64,000 nucleotides of DNA from Cranoglanis bouderius (GCA_023630585.1 CM042567.1:15787501-15851500); one strand, 5' to 3'. Positions 1 to 11,831 are shown, counted from the first letter of the stretch. Made by a program: numbers and translations. The notes: generated by a model not told the origin, from the sequence alone.

Positions 1-831
1 CAACTACTGACCCAAATGCACAAGAAAAGTCGGCTCCAATATGCTCAAAATCATATAAATAAGCCACAGAAGTTTTGAGATTCTGTTCTGTGGAACTTTT
101 GGGCACAATGGATCAGCGGTATGTCTGGAGGAAGAAGAATGAAGCATATGCTGAAAAGAACACTCTGTCCACAGTCAAGCTTGGTGGTGGCTCGGTGATG
201 CTCTGGGGCTGCTTTGCATCCTCTGGCACTGGAAACCTGCAGCGTGTGGAAGGCAAGATGGATTCATTGAAGTATCAAGAAATCCTAGGAGAAATGCCAT
301 CTGTGAGGAAGCTGAAGCTTGGGAGTCACTGGACCTTCCAACAGGACAATGTTCCCAAGAATACCTCAAATTCCACCAAGGCTTGGTTGCAGAAGATGTC
401 CTGGAAGATTCTACAGTGGCCTGACTTGAACCCCATAGAAAATCTCTGGTGGGATTTGAAGAAGGCAGTTGCAGCATGCAAACCCAGGAATATTACTGGA
501 GGACATTGCTCATGAGGAATGGGCTAAGATTCCTCAGTAACGCTGGTGTCTGGCTATGCATCTCATTTGCAGCAGGTCATAACAGCAAAAGGGTGCTCTA
601 CTAAGTACTAAAGATGCTTGCCATGAAGGGGTTGAATAATTTTGAAACTGGAGAAGTCATTATAAGTTGCATTTTCAGTTGAATTTGGGGGAAACACTTG
701 AAGCATTCTTTGTGTTGAGCTATTTCAATTGCTTTTGTTTGATTTGTTCATTGCAAACATCTGAAAGTCTGTACATTTTGACAATAAACCTGATTTGCAA
801 TGGGGGTTGAATAATTTTGATTGCAACTGTA
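1..831 (+). mobile_element. Tc1-like transposon relic, 3' part
   Basis: This is the right-hand part of a Tc1/mariner element; its left end lies outside the window. It contains a decayed transposase C-terminus and then a 3' arm ending near 831 in TTGAATAATTTTGATTGCAA followed by CTGTA. The same TTGAATAATTTTGA words occur near 632, as expected of a Tc1 arm with subterminal repeats. It is not mobile by itself because the transposase is broken and one end is missing. Confidence 0.75.
105..515 (+). pseudogene. Tc1 transposase C-terminal fragment, inactive
   Basis: The reading frame encodes the C-terminal half of a Tc1-type DDE transposase. Visible marks are YVWRKKNEAY, the GGGSVMLWGCFASSGTG loop, the second catalytic aspartate in FQQDN and the catalytic glutamate in DLNPIENLWWDLKKAV. 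Only 30 residues separate that aspartate and glutamate, against the 34 usual for Tc1; comparison with the family motif WPSQSPDLNPIE shows that four residues (SQSP) are missing. The frame then stops at 515 although family-like sequence continues. The N-terminal helix-turn-helix half is absent. Confidence 0.75.
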
Positions 832-2002
832 TAAGGTGCTACGGTCTCAGAAAAAGTAAGGATGATGTCAAAGGTATGCAAAATCATCTTTCTTATGATG
901 AAGGTCCAACTATGTGAACAATGACTATTTCATACATACACGTCAAACTACCTATGAGAGTTTTAGCTAATACTTTAATGAATGTAATGCAATGAGGTAG
1001 TAATTAATCATCACCCAACAGACATACACACAAGATAGAACCCTATAAACAGGGGTGTCCAAGCTGATCAATAAAGGGCTGGTGTGGCTGCAGATTTTGC
1101 ATGCATCAAGAACCACACCTGTTTAATCACTAGTAGTTGTGGCTCCTAATTGGTTGGTTTGAAAACCTGAAACGGATAAGATTAGACACATCCCTGATAT
1201 GGAAGGGTTTCCCCAGAGGGACAACTGAAGAAACCTTAAGGGTACTTGATTTTCCTCCTTTCCCCAAGAGAGTGACAAAAAAATAGTTTCTTTTAATTTT
1301 ATTTCCTTTCTACAAAGGAGGGCAGTGAAAGTTTGTGAAAAGCAGTGAAAGGAACTGTACAACATTGTGGATTTTCAGGCTTTTCTCTAATATTATGGCC
1401 TTGAACATGTGTGTTTAGGAGCGCCCTTCAAATTTTTTGTTTTATGTAACGTTCCATTTTGTAATCAGGAAGAAAACACTTACTCTGTTCATATTATGAT
1501 GTCATACAAGACTATCCAGCTGTTCTCTGGTTTCTGCTTTTGAGCAAACAGGATGATGTCAAGCTGTGACATGTGGAATCATTAGAAGGGAAATGTATGT
1601 GGTATCACCAGCCAAATATTGCCCAAGAATCTGCAATTGTATGATGTTAATAACAGAAGAATGTCTGGTACTGTAATACAATAGGTAAAAACAAAACTTG
1701 CTTAATAACTCAGATCCACACCCTGCATTCTGAAACCTCAGGGTAATACTGCTGCTCTGAAATGAGGGCATATCTAGAAAAAGTTATTGGGGAAAAATAC
1801 TTATTGGGAAAAATTATTATTATTATTATTGTGTATGCATAAGTACATCATCATGCACTCATTACACTTATTAGTGTTTTAACTCTTGTGAGAAAAGCTA
1901 TTCAAAAGAATAGAGGCAATGAAAAATTCCCTGAGATGATATGAGGAAGTATCAAACTCCAAAAAGGAAATCCATCGTCTTCTGGGTGATACAGGATATG
2001 AG
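832..2002. other. Gene-free stretch with a possible short interspersed repeat
   Basis: I see no credible gene here. Positions about 1045-1165 (GGGGTGTCCAAGCTGATCAA, then CTAATTGGTTGG and GAAAACCTGAAAC) resemble a short non-autonomous repeat common in fish genomes, but I cannot assign its class. The rest is AT-rich unique-looking sequence with a small (ATT)n run near 1816. Confidence 0.35.
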
Positions 2003-2061
2003 TCATCAGAGGGAAGGGGAGGGGAGGGAGAGGGAGAGGGGGAGAGAGAGAGGGAGAGGGG

Positions 2062-2098
<37 letters not shown>
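2003..2098. repeat. (GA)n-rich microsatellite
   Basis: This is a purine tract of GGGAGA and GAGAGA units, with the last 40 or so bases pure GA. The long frames across it on both strands are artefacts of the repeat. Confidence 0.95.
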
Positions 2099-2101
<3 letters not shown>

Positions 2102-2494
2102 CTCAGATGTTTCTCTAATAGACTTATAGTGCACTACACAGGGAGAATAAAATTTAAGAATGACAAACAGCGATTGTAGAGAGATACAATGAAATGTTGG
2201 AAAGGGCAATTGCTTATTGTGTAAGCTGTTTATAGGATTAGCAATAAACAAGGTCATATTGCATCACATAGTACACTATGGAAAAAATAAAAAAAAAACA
2301 AGAACAATGAAAAGGATCAAGGAAATCCTTAAGCATAATTTGTTTACAACAAAGTACGATTGTTATTTTAAAGGTAGCAACAAATTTATATTTTGAGTCA
2401 AGCCTAATTTGAATGTAAACAGATAAACAGTTATGCTATGATAGCTTATGACTGCAACTGCCACAAACAGTTTTGCACTCAATTCTCCATCAGT
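2099..2494. other. Gene-free AT-rich stretch
   Basis: AT-rich sequence with no credible coding frame, RNA gene or recognisable repeat. Confidence 0.5.
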
Positions 2495-2778
2495 GAACAA
2501 AACAGACTTCATATAAAAACTATAATGAATTTCCTTGTTACACAATTGCACTATTTGACCACGTAGTACACAGTTATAGAAGGGGTTTATTTATAATTGC
2601 ACGATCCGTTGTCACCCAGATGAAGATGGGTTCCCTTTTGAGTCTGGTTCGTCTCAGGGAGTTTTCCTTGCCACCGTTGCCTCTGGTATGCTTATTAGGG
2701 AGAAATATATATTTCTGTAAAGCTGCTTTGGGACAGGGTCCATTGTTAAAAGCGCTATACAAATAAAACTGAACTGAA
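2495..2778 (+). repeat. L2/CR1-like LINE 3' tail
   Basis: This piece closely resembles 61775-62120. Shared blocks include TGTCACCCAGATGA, CTTTTGAGTCTGGTTC, TCTCAGGGAGTTTTTCCTTG-like sequence and the terminal AAAAGCGCTATACAAATAAA followed by a short ACTGA repeat. A terminal GCGCTATACAAATAAA plus pentamer repeats is typical of 3' ends of fish L2-clade LINEs. It is 5' truncated with no coding part left. The class call rests on the remembered tail motif; the duplication inside the window is seen directly. Confidence 0.6.
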
Positions 2779-3319
2779 ACTACAATTCCAATGAAATAAT
2801 GTCACATAATTTCAGAACTTATATCAGAACTTTGGAAGGCCCTGGATGACAATTAGTTGTTTTTTTTTGTCATCAGTGTAGGTCTCACATTTGAGACTGG
2901 GGAGTTTTACTTGCTAAACCACATACACAAGTTTTTTTTTTAAAGAGGAAATTGCACAACTAAAGTTTGGATCAGGTTCGCCAGTAGCACATATTTAACA
3001 GAAAAGATTTTTAAGCACATATAAGAGCAACAGATCATGATGTTCTTATTTAGCTTATTGAGTTTACTTGAAGTCTAATTATACGGACATGCCTTTTAGT
3101 TTTTATAGATAGTCCATCTTCCAAAATAATAGCACAACAGAAATAATTCCAGCTGGAACAAGAATGATTCTGTTCAGACTGGAAATTCCATGCCACAGTA
3201 CTCTCATGTTTAAACATTGTGAAATTTAAGTAAGTAAAACAGACACATAATGTTGTACAGTAGTATATTAGCTAATCATGGGCAAAAAATATGTATATTT
3301 TATTGTTTGAAAAACAGTA
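2779..3319. other. Gene-free AT-rich stretch
   Basis: AT-rich sequence without credible coding frames, RNA genes or recognised repeats; only short poly-T runs stand out. Confidence 0.5.
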
Positions 3320-3520
3320 TACAGGTACAGCTCAAAAAATTAGAATATCATGGAAAAGTTCTTAAATTTAATTCAAAAAGTGGAACTTTCATACATTCTG
3401 GATTCATTACACATAAAGTGAAATATTTCTAGCCTGTTTTTTGTTTTAATCTTGAGGATTACGGCTTACAGCTCATGGAAATGAGATACTGGATACGTTT
3501 ACACAAGGCAGTGTACTACA
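3320..3520 (+). mobile_element. Tc1-like terminal arm fragment
   Basis: CAGCTCAAAAAATTAGAATA followed by TCATGGAAAAG, then CATTACACATAAAGTGAAAT and GATTACGGCTTACAGCTCAT matches the arm of a Tc1-like family found in many teleosts. No transposase and no partner arm are seen, so this is a solitary end or MITE-like remnant. Confidence 0.5.
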
Positions 3521-4287
3521 AAATATATCACTGTAGTTGCAGTACAGATATTAAATTATGTGGGAACCTGCTGCGCTATGTTTAAAACTGATTTGTGAAG
3601 ATACGCACCAATACTCTTCAGTGGTTTATCAAAATAAAGAGACGGTTCCACAAATACTGGGGCTGATCATTTTGGAAATAAAAAGAAAACATAAATGCAT
3701 ATAAAAGTATATACATATATCCTTTATAGTGAAGCTAAGAATAATTGCATTTGGTCTTCTTTTGTTTCATGAAGCTTTCCAATATTTCTTAGTTTTTTCA
3801 CTTGCACATGATAGTATATTCACCACAGAACTTAAAGATACTATAACTATAAATGACTATTGTGACAACCAAATCCCAATTTTGACAGTTATTAAGGTTC
3901 ATATACATTCTTTTTCCCCAAATTATTTTAAGGAAATGGCACCATAAAAAACAATCTTAAATAGTCAGCTGCTAAAAGAAAAATCTCAGCTATGGCTGAA
4001 TAAGCAAAACTATCAAATTAGTGGTTAAATTTCACATATAGGGATAGTACGGGGAAAGGTACTGATTAAACTATTATAATAAGCCATAAACTCACTTGTA
4101 TATAAATCAGATGAACTGAAGATTGAATAGCAGTTAAATCAATACATTTAAGTATATTTATAAAAATACATAAAAACATTATAATGGACTTTTTTCACCT
4201 TTACATAGTAAAGTTTCTATGATGTAGAGAAACTAGTCCATGATTTTATTACTCCTATGTTGACTGTAATTATATTGTAGCCATACC
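3521..4287. other. Gene-free AT-rich stretch
   Basis: No coding or RNA feature can be supported here. The sequence is AT-rich with short tandem AT runs. Confidence 0.5.
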
Positions 4288-5851
4288 TACAGCCGTGGCC
4301 AAAAGTTTTGAGAATGACACAAATAATAATTTTTACAAAGTCTGCTGCCTCAGTTTTTATGATGACAATTTGCATATACTCCAGAATGTTATGAAGAGTG
4401 ATCAGATGAATTGCAATTAATTTCAAAGTCCCTCTTTGCCATGAAAATGAACTTAATCCCAAAAAAACATGTCCACTGCATTTCAGCCCTTCCACAAAAG
4501 GACCAGCTGACATCATGTCAGTGATTCTCTCGTTAACACAGGTGAGAGTGTTAACGAGGACAAGGCTGGAGATCACTCTGTCATGCTGATTGAGTTAGAA
4601 TAACAGACTGGAAGCTTTAAACAGAGGGTGGTGCTTGAAATTATTGTTCTTCCTCTGTTAACTATGGTTACCTGCAAGGAAACACGTGCAGCCATCATTG
4701 CTTTGCACAAAAAGGGATTCACAGGCAAGGATATTGCTGCTAGTAAGATTGCACCTAAATCAACCATTTATCAGATCATCAGGACCTTCAAGGAGAGAGG
4801 TTCAACTGTTGTGAAGAAGGCTTCAGGGCGCCAAAGAAAGTCCAGCAAGCGCCAGGACCGTCTCCTAAAGTTGATTCAGCTGCGGGATCGGGGCACCACC
4901 AGTGCAGAGCTTGCTCAGGAATGGCAGCAGGCAGGTGTGAGTGCGTCTGTACGCACAGTAAGGCGAAGACTTTTGGAGGATGGCCTGGTGTCAAGAAGGG
5001 CAGCAAAGAAGCCACTTCTCTCCAGGAAAAACATCAGGGACAGACTGCTATTCTGCAAAAAGTACAGGGATTGGACTGCTGAGGACTGGGGAATGTCATT
5101 TTCTCTGATGAATCCCCTTTCCGATTGTTTGGGGCATCTGGAAAAAAGCATGTCCGGAGAAGAAAAGGTGAGCGCTACCATCAGTCCTGTGTCATGCCAA
5201 CAGTAAAGCATCCTGAGACCACTCGTGTGGGGTTGCTTCTCAGCCAAGGGAGTGGACTCACTCACAATTTTGCCTAAGAACACAGCCATGAATAAAGAAT
5301 GGTACAAAAACATCCTCAGAGAGCAACTTCTCCCAACCATCCAAGAACATTTTGGTGACGAACAATGCCTTTTCCAGCATGATGGGGCACCTTGCCACAA
5401 GGCAAAAGTGATAACGAAGTGGCTCGGGGAACAAAACATCGACATTTTGGGTCCATGGCCAGGAAACTCCCCAGATCTTAATCCCATTGAGAATTTGTGG
5501 TCAATCCTCAAGAGGCGGGTGGACAAACAAAAACCCACAAACTCTGACAAACTCCAAGCATTGATTATGCAAGAATGGGCTGCCATCAGTCAGGATGTGG
5601 CCCAGAAGTTGATTGACAGCATGCCAGGGCGAATTGCAGAGGTCTTGAAAAAGAAGGGTCAACACTGCAAATATTGACTCTTTGCATAAACTTCATGTAA
5701 TTGTCAATAAAAGCCATTGATACTTATGAAATGCTTGTGATTATACTTCAGTAACAGTAACATCTGACAAAAAGATCTAAAAACACTGAAGCAGTAGACT
5801 TTGTGAAAATTAATATTTGTGTCATTCTCAAAACTTTTGGCCACGGCTGTA
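4288..5851 (+). mobile_element. Tc1-like transposon, family 1, copy A
   Basis: A 1.56-kb Tc1 element bounded by TA at both ends. Its inverted termini read ACAGCCGTGGCCAAAAGTTT on the left and AAACTTTTGGCCACGGCTGT on the right, and continue inward as GAGAATGACACAAATA. Long arms flank one transposase gene that is now frameshifted. Three more members lie in the window at 12795-14345, 36300-37875 and 37982-38942. Confidence 0.93.
4664..5677 (+). pseudogene. Tc1 transposase (copy A), frameshifted
   Basis: The protein begins MVTCKETRAAIIALHKKGFT; an upstream in-frame ATG at 4628 adds 12 residues unlikely to belong. N-terminal paired-type helix-turn-helix motifs (GKDIAASKIAPKSTIYQII and SAELAQEWQQAGVS) come first, then the DDE core. 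Near 5091 one base is missing relative to copy C (GGGGAATGTC against GGGGTAATGTC), which shifts the frame just before the first catalytic aspartate (IFSDES in copy C). A second small deletion lies near 5227. The downstream frame from about 5225 still has the second aspartate (FQHDGAPCHK) and the glutamate (DLNPIENLWSILKRRV) and ends EVLKKKGQHCKY. The transposase is inactive as written. Confidence 0.9.
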
Positions 5852-6718
5852 TATGCTCCACTACAAGTCCAAACAGGCTCCATTTAGTTCATGCCACGAT
5901 TCTTGCAGCCAAAATCCTCTGATTGAGTGGGCCTAGTCATATGTTTTGTATATATGCACAGCATGCAGTACACTAGCGTTACTTCTGTACATTGTTTTTA
6001 TGTATTAAAATTAGCTATTGCATTCTCTGTGATCTGTGGTCCTTTCAATTCATGAATTAACGCTGAAAAATATTTAATACAACTGCTCACCGTCTTTACC
6101 CGCACTGGTCTGGGTCTATATTGTGTTCTACTGCTCCATCTAATGGAAGCCTACAGTAAAAAATTTTAGACGACACAAAACACTTCCACACTGATGTGTT
6201 TTTATTTCCTACTCAAACAAAACAAAAAACCAATAAAACAAAACAAAAAACCCAACAAAACAAAAAACTTAGATTGGGACCATTTAATGCATGAGCAGTA
6301 TTCAATATTACAGAGAGGCTTAGAAATTCTACAAAAAATATATCATTACAGTTCAGCTACTATTTTATAACAGAACAAAACAAACAAAAACTAATCAAAA
6401 TTGTCTGCCAGCGATTATTGTCAATCTATAGATTACAATTTTAAAAAACGTATTAACATACTGCTTCTATCCTATAAAAAGGGGGGAAAAAACAGGATTT
6501 CTTCTCATAAATATACTAGAACTTGAATTTAGTTTACTATATGCATTAATTTGTGTAAGGTAATATAATCTGGTTTTATCAACAGAACAAGGTATTTTAA
6601 CAGGTGAAAAATATTTACCTCTAAATAAATATGCATTATTCTCAATTTTTGACATTAATCCAAATTAATATGATGCATTGTTCTGGATTTGCAGCAACTA
6701 CCCTAAAATAGGAAACTT
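5852..6718. other. Gene-free stretch 3' of cnnm3
   Basis: AT-rich sequence with A-rich runs near 6225-6270. On the minus strand an AATAAA lies at about 6205-6210. Because the LINE at 6738-9848 is a later insertion, this stretch was once contiguous with the region beyond 9868. It could therefore hold a distal cnnm3 poly(A) site, but that is weak inference. Confidence 0.4.
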
Positions 6719-6737
6719 GCTTATGTGACTATTTTAA
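6719..6737. repeat. Target-site duplication, left copy
   Basis: GCTTATGTGACTATTTTAA here is repeated exactly at 9849-9867 on the other side of the RTE LINE. A 19-bp direct duplication is the expected product of target-primed reverse transcription and fixes the element borders. Confidence 0.9.
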
Positions 6738-6891
6738 TCTAGCCTCAGGAGGTCACAAGCCCGGATAAATAGAGAGGGTTGTGTCAGGAAGGGCATCCGA
6801 CGTAAAACTTTTGCCAAATTCAATATGCGAATCAATAACATGACTTCCATACCGGATCGGTCGGGGCCCGAGTTAACAACGACCGCCATCG

Positions 6892-7530
6892 GTGCCGTTG
6901 ACCTACAGGGCACTGGTGGAAATTGGGCTACTGTTGGTCAAAGAAGGAGAGGAGGAAGGTGTGTTTAGAGGAGGAAGGCGTGTCCGTAGGCAGAGAGAGA
7001 AGAGGATAGGCAGGAGTTTAGGACTGAAAGTAGGGACTTTGAATGTTGGTACGATGACAGGTAAAGGCAGAGAGCTGGTAGATATGATGCAGAGGAGGAA
7101 AGTCGACATTCTGTGTGCCCAGGAGACCAGGTGGAAAGGGAGCAAGGCTAGAAGCATTGGAGCAGGGTTTAAACTGTTTTATCATGGTGTGGACAGGAAG
7201 AGAAATGGAGTAGGAGTGATCCTGAAGGAGGAGTTTGTGAAGAATGTTCTGGAGGTAAAGAGAGTGTCAGATAGGTTGAGGAGTCTGAAGCTGGAAATTG
7301 AAGGTGTGATGTTGAATGTTGTTAGTGCTTACGCTCCACAAGTAGGTTGTGAGCAAGAGGTGAAAGACAGATTCTGGAGCGAGCTTGAGGAAGTGATGCA
7401 GAGTGTTCCCAGAGGTGAGAGAGTGGTGATAGGGGCAGACTTTAATGGACATGTTGGTGAAGGGAATAGTGGGGATGAGGAAGTGATTGGCAGGTTTGGT
7501 CTTCAGGTAAGGAACCCAGAAGGACGATAG
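6892..7530 (+). pseudogene. RTE LINE endonuclease region
   Basis: This frame encodes an APE-like endonuclease, which nicks target DNA for retrotransposition. Motifs in order are LKVGTLNVGTMTGKGRELVD, CAQETRWKG with the conserved glutamate, YHGVDRKRNGVGVIL, VVSAYAPQVG and GADFNGHVGEG carrying metal-site residues. The 15.7-16.6 kb copy reads on as NPEGQGLVDFAKSMEMAVVN, whereas this copy stops after NPEGR at 7530 because several bases are missing near 7527. The remaining endonuclease/RT linker (NTYFQKRQEHRVT) is in another frame. Confidence 0.85.
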
Positions 7531-7664
7531 ACTCTGCTAAAAGTATGGAGATGGCTGTGGTGAACACGTACTTTCAGAAGAGGCAGGAACACAGGGTGAC
7601 ATAAGAGTGGTGGCAGGGCAGGAGCACACAGGCGGACTATATCTTATGTAGACACTGTAATCTG

Positions 7665-9821
7665 ATGGAGATTAGCGATTGCAAAGTAGTGGTAGGAGAG
7701 AGTGTAGCTAGACAGCATAGGATGGTGGTGTGTAAGATGACTCTGGGGGTGAGGAAGATGACGAGAGCAAAGGCAGAGCAGAAGAAAAAGTGGTGGAAGT
7801 TGGAAAAGGAAGAGTGCTGTGTGGTTTTCAGGGAGGAGTTGAGACAGGCTTTAGGTGTTCAGGAGGTGCTTCCAGATGACTGGACTACACCAGCCAAAGT
7901 GATCAGGGAGACAGGTAGGAAGGTGCTAGGTGTGTCATCTGGAAGGAGGAAAGAAGACAAGGAGACTTGGTGGTGGAATGAGGAAGTTCAGGAGAGTATC
8001 CAGAGGAAGAGGTTAGCTAGGAAGAAGTGGGACAGTGAGAGGATGGAGGAAAGTAGACAGGAATATAGGGAGATGCAGCGTGAGGTTAAGATAGAGGTGG
8101 CAAAGGCCAAACAGAAAGCTTATGAGGACATGTATGCAAGGTTAGATAGTAAGGAAGGTGAGAGGGATTTGTATCGGTTGGCGAGGCAGAGGGATAGAGA
8201 TGGAAAGGATGTGCAGCAGGTTAGAGTGATTAAAGATAGAGATGGAAATGTGTTGACAGGTGACAGGAGGGTGAGGGAAAGATGGAAGGAGTACTTTGAG
8301 GAACTGATGAATGAGGAAAATGACAGAGAGAGAAGAGTAGTAGAGGCAAATACTGTTGAGCAGGAAGTAGAAAGGATTAGCAAGGGTGAAGTTAGGAGAG
8401 CTTTGAAGAGGATGAAGAGAGGAAAGGCGGTTGGTCCTGATGACATACCAGTGGAGGTATGGAAGTGTCTAGGAGAGATGGCAGTAGAGTTTTTAACTAG
8501 GTTGTTCAGCGAGGTCTTAGAGAGTGAGAGGATGCCTGAGGAATGGAGAAGTGTTTTGGTGCCGATTTTTAAGAACAAGGGAGATGTGCAGAGTTGTGGA
8601 AACTACAGAGGTATTAAGCTGATGAGCCATACAATGAAGTTGTGGGAAAGAGTAGTGGAAGCAAGGCTAAGGGGAGAAGTGAGCATTTGTGAGCAGCAGT
8701 ATGGATTCATGCCAAGAAAGACCACTACAGATGCAATATTTGCTTTGAGAATGTTGATGGAGAAGTACAGAGAGGGTCAGAAAGAGCTGCATTGTGTCTT
8801 TGTAGATTTAGAGAAAGCGTATGACAGGGTGCCAAGAGAGGAGCTGTGGTATTGTATGAGGAGGTCTGGAGTGGCAGAGAAGTATGTTAGAGTGGTGCAG
8901 GATATGTATGAGAGCAGTAGGACAGTGGTAAGGTGTGCGGTAGGTGTGACAGAGGAGTTCACGGTGAAGGTGGGACTGCATCAAGGATCGGCTCTGAGCC
9001 CCTTCTTGTTTGCGGTGGTGATGGACAGGCTGACAGATGAGGTCAGACAGGAATCTCCATGGACTATGATGTTTGCGGATGACATTGTGATCTGTAGTGA
9101 GAGCAGGGAGCAGGTGGAGAAAAGCCTAGAGAGGTGGAGGTTTGCTCTGGAGAGAAGAGGAATGAAGGTTAGTCGCAGCAAGACAGAATACATGTGTGTG
9201 AATGAGAGGGATCCAAGTGGAACAGTGAGGTTACAGGGAGGTAAAGAAGGTGCAGGATTTTAAGTACTTAGGGTCAACAGTCCAGAGCAACGGGGAGTGT
9301 GGAAAAGAGGTGAAGAAGCGTGTGCAGGCAGGTTGGAATGGGTGGAGAAAAGTGTCAGGTCTGTTGTGTGATAAAAGAGTACCAGCAAGAATGAAAGGAA
9401 AGGTGTACAGGACAGTAGTGAGACCAGCGATGTTGTATGGTTTGGAGACAGTTGCACTGAGGAAAAGACAGGAGGAAGAGTTAGAGGTAGCAGAGCTGAA
9501 GATGTTGAGGTTCTCTTTGGGAGTGACGAGGATGGATAGGATCAGGAATGAGTACATCAGAGGGACAGCACATGTGAGATGTTTTGGAGACAAAGTTGAG
9601 AGGACAGGTTGAGATGGTTTGGACATGTTCAGAGGAGGGAGAGTGAATATATCGGTAAAAGGATGCTGAGGTTAGAGCTGCCAGGCAGGAGGCCGAGAGG
9701 AAGACCAAAGAAGAGGTTTATGGATGTAGTGAAGGAGGACATGAAGGTAGTCGGTCTGAGAGAAGAGGATGCAGGGGATAGGGCTAGATGGAGGCAGATG
9801 ATTCGCTGTGGCGACCCCTGA
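7665..9821 (+). pseudogene. RTE LINE reverse transcriptase region
   Basis: The frame 7665-9263 carries the fingers/palm of a non-LTR reverse transcriptase: GKAVGPDDIPVEVWK, SVLVPIFKNKGD, NYRGIKLMSHTMKLWERVVE, QYGFMPRKTTTDAIFALR, FVDLEKAYDRVPRE with a catalytic aspartate, GLHQGSALSPFLFAVVMD and the FADD box MFADDIVICSES at about 9068-9103. A frameshift near 9240 moves the thumb (DFKYLGSTVQSNGE) to the frame 9250-9612. Another near 9605 moves the C-terminus (RWFGHVQRRESEYIGKRM, then GRRPRGRPKKRF) to 9609-9821. No intact polyprotein remains. Catalytic boxes are unmutated, which suggests recent decay. Confidence 0.88.
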
Positions 9822-9848
9822 AGGGAACAGCCGAAAGGAAAAGAAGGA

Positions 9849-9867
9849 GCTTATGTGACTATTTTAA
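9849..9867. repeat. Target-site duplication, right copy
   Basis: Exact second copy of the 19-bp word found at 6719-6737. Confidence 0.9.
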
Positions 9868-9999
9868 ATCAATTTAAAGTCAATCAGGGAAAAAACAGCA
9901 TAGTCCCTCAATCCTAAAATAACAAGCAGTCTCTTGCCTCATTCAATCCCCCCTTCCTACCCAAGCACATATACACAAATTAAGTGAGAATGCAATAAT

Positions 10000-10033
<34 letters not shown>

Positions 10034-11766
10034 CCCATTACTTTCCAGCATCAACATGGTATCTGGAACTAAATTCCAAGATAAACAGTAACTGAGCACT
10101 ACAATGGCACATCATATGCATACTTTCAGGCAAGGGAAAAAAAAAAAAAACACTGAAGTCCACTTCCCTTTGACAATGTCCTTGAGGGGCAATATGGAAA
10201 AATGTATAATTCTGTCAACTATATTGCTATTGTGTTGCATGGAATGTGGTAAGGTTCAGTCTAAAATATTCATCACAGAAGCAAAATTCTGGGAAAAACC
10301 AATGTAAAGCATTTTAGTAAAAATGTTGGGCCACCACGACGCACATTTCAGTGGCATCCACTGTACAAGTCTCTGAAACGGTTCTGGAGGCACAAGCACT
10401 GATAACACAGTGCTCCATAATCTCCTTAAGGTATACAACTGAGTCGAGATCTGGTGACTCTGAATTCAAGCCGTTCAGTGAGCCCTCGTGCCCTGTGGAT
10501 GGGGCTGGAGTCATCCTGGAAGAGGCCCAGCCCATCAGGATAAAAATGATTAATTAGAGGATAAAAGTGATCAGTCAGAAGAACTTTGTATTGATTTGCA
10601 ATGAACCTTAATTTTAAGGGGACACGTAGACCCAAAACATGTCAGCAAATTCCCCCTACAGCATAACAGTTATCATTTGTTCCTTTAATTTGTCACCCGT
10701 CATTTGTCACCAACAATTTCTAAAACATAAAATCAGTTTATGATACAGAAGCACACAAATCACTCTGATCCTCCTGTACATGAACGGAAATCATGAACTC
10801 ATTAAGGTGCATTGTTTTTTGATGAATGAACAGTCCAAGGAAATTCTAGTCATTTTTGTTCCAGTGAATTTTGCACAAGCATGTGCGCTCAAAGACTAAC
10901 TCCCATCAGTTTCAAATGATGCTGAACAAATTTGTGAAAAACCACCTGGTAATTTGGAGCCATGTAGTACACAAAACACTTTGAGTGATGCTCAGTCTTT
11001 GCTGTTAGCTGGAGATTGGCTGCTGCAGCAATAGACATTAATAATAAATTCAATATGTAAAATAAAACCTTGGTATTTCATTAAAAAGAAACTACTATTT
11101 TTAGTTTCTTTGTCTTGGTCCAAATTTATGTTTGATTGGTTGAGCTGAACCCCAAACAATGTACAAAACTCTCTGAACTTTATGGGAGGACTGTATATAT
11201 ATTACAATAAAGACAGAAAACATGATTCCCAGATTATATAGACATTGTTTTAAAAATAACTTGTAACTTCAGAGTGGTACTTATGCTATGAAGTTTTGGG
11301 CTATAACAGAATCACCTTATAACTAATCACATATAAACACTAAAAGACTGTATATACTAAAACTACAGAAGCTGAACACTTCGCAAGACTGTGATGCAGA
11401 GTGTGAGAGATTCAGATTTGAAGACAGCTTTATCTATGAAAAGAAAAAAAATTGAGATCCCCAAAAAAGGCAAAACAATACAAAAACAACAACAAAAAAA
11501 AAACCCAACAAAAAACAAAGAGCAGTTCCTGCTGCCCGTGCTGGCACTCAGTTGTCTATTGGCACATTAAAAAAAGTCAGCAACGGCTTTAACACAAGAC
11601 CATGCCACATAGACACATACCAACCCAACACACCCACAGCAAACAAAATCAGTATAAGCACCAATGATGAATGAAATCTGGGAACTTCATACATGAAAAG
11701 TAAGAATAACTGCAAAAATCGAGTAAGCAGTTAAATCAAATCCTTGTCCAAGCTTAACTGGTTAGA
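9868..11766 (-). other. cnnm3: Probable cnnm3 3' UTR and flank
   Basis: This stretch follows the cnnm3 stop codon on the minus strand and shows no recognised repeat except A-runs near 10007-10033 and 10138-10151. No AATAAA occurs on the minus strand between 11766 and 9868. ATTAAA at about 10684-10689 is the nearest common variant, implying a 3' UTR of roughly 1.1 kb. Short frames around 10314-10635 on both strands have no recognisable domains. Confidence 0.4.
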
Positions 11767-11831
11767 TCAAACAGCTTCTGTCTGGCCTGGAGCTACTTTA
11801 TCAGTCTTGCATTCCAGGGTCTTGCTTGTAC
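11767..11831 (-). CDS. cnnm3: cnnm3 coding exon 8 (last)
   Basis: The acceptor GGGGTTTGCAG precedes GTACAAGC. With the G carried from exon 7, the exon reads GTSKTLECKTDKVAPGQTEA V and ends in TGA at 11767-11769. It is only 65 nt long. Phase, acceptor quality and position support it; the tail itself is poorly conserved in the family. Confidence 0.75.

Larger units (their letters stand above)
6738..9848 (+). mobile_element. RTE-type LINE, near full length, inactive
   Basis: A 3.1-kb non-LTR retrotransposon with an apurinic-type endonuclease followed by a reverse transcriptase, no long poly(A) tail, and an end in CGACCCCTGAAGGGAACAGC then CGAAAGGAAAAGAAGGA. Size, domain order and tail suit the RTE group. 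It is flanked by a perfect 19-bp duplication. The second copy at 15691-16582 starts at the same 5' word (TCTAGCC-CAGGAGGTCACAAG), which indicates that the 5' end here is the true element start. The coding region has three frame breaks, so the copy is dead although clearly recent. Confidence 0.9.

Noticed and set aside
2006..2257. Frame of repeated LSLSLS or RERERE.
   Set aside because: Artefact of the (GA)n tract.
4915..5586. Minus-strand frame of 223 codons in Tc1 copy A.
   Set aside because: Shadow of the transposase on the opposite strand; the same shadow appears in copies B and C.
10314..10635. Short frames on both strands in the cnnm3 3' flank.
   Set aside because: They overlap each other, carry no motif and lie in probable 3' UTR.
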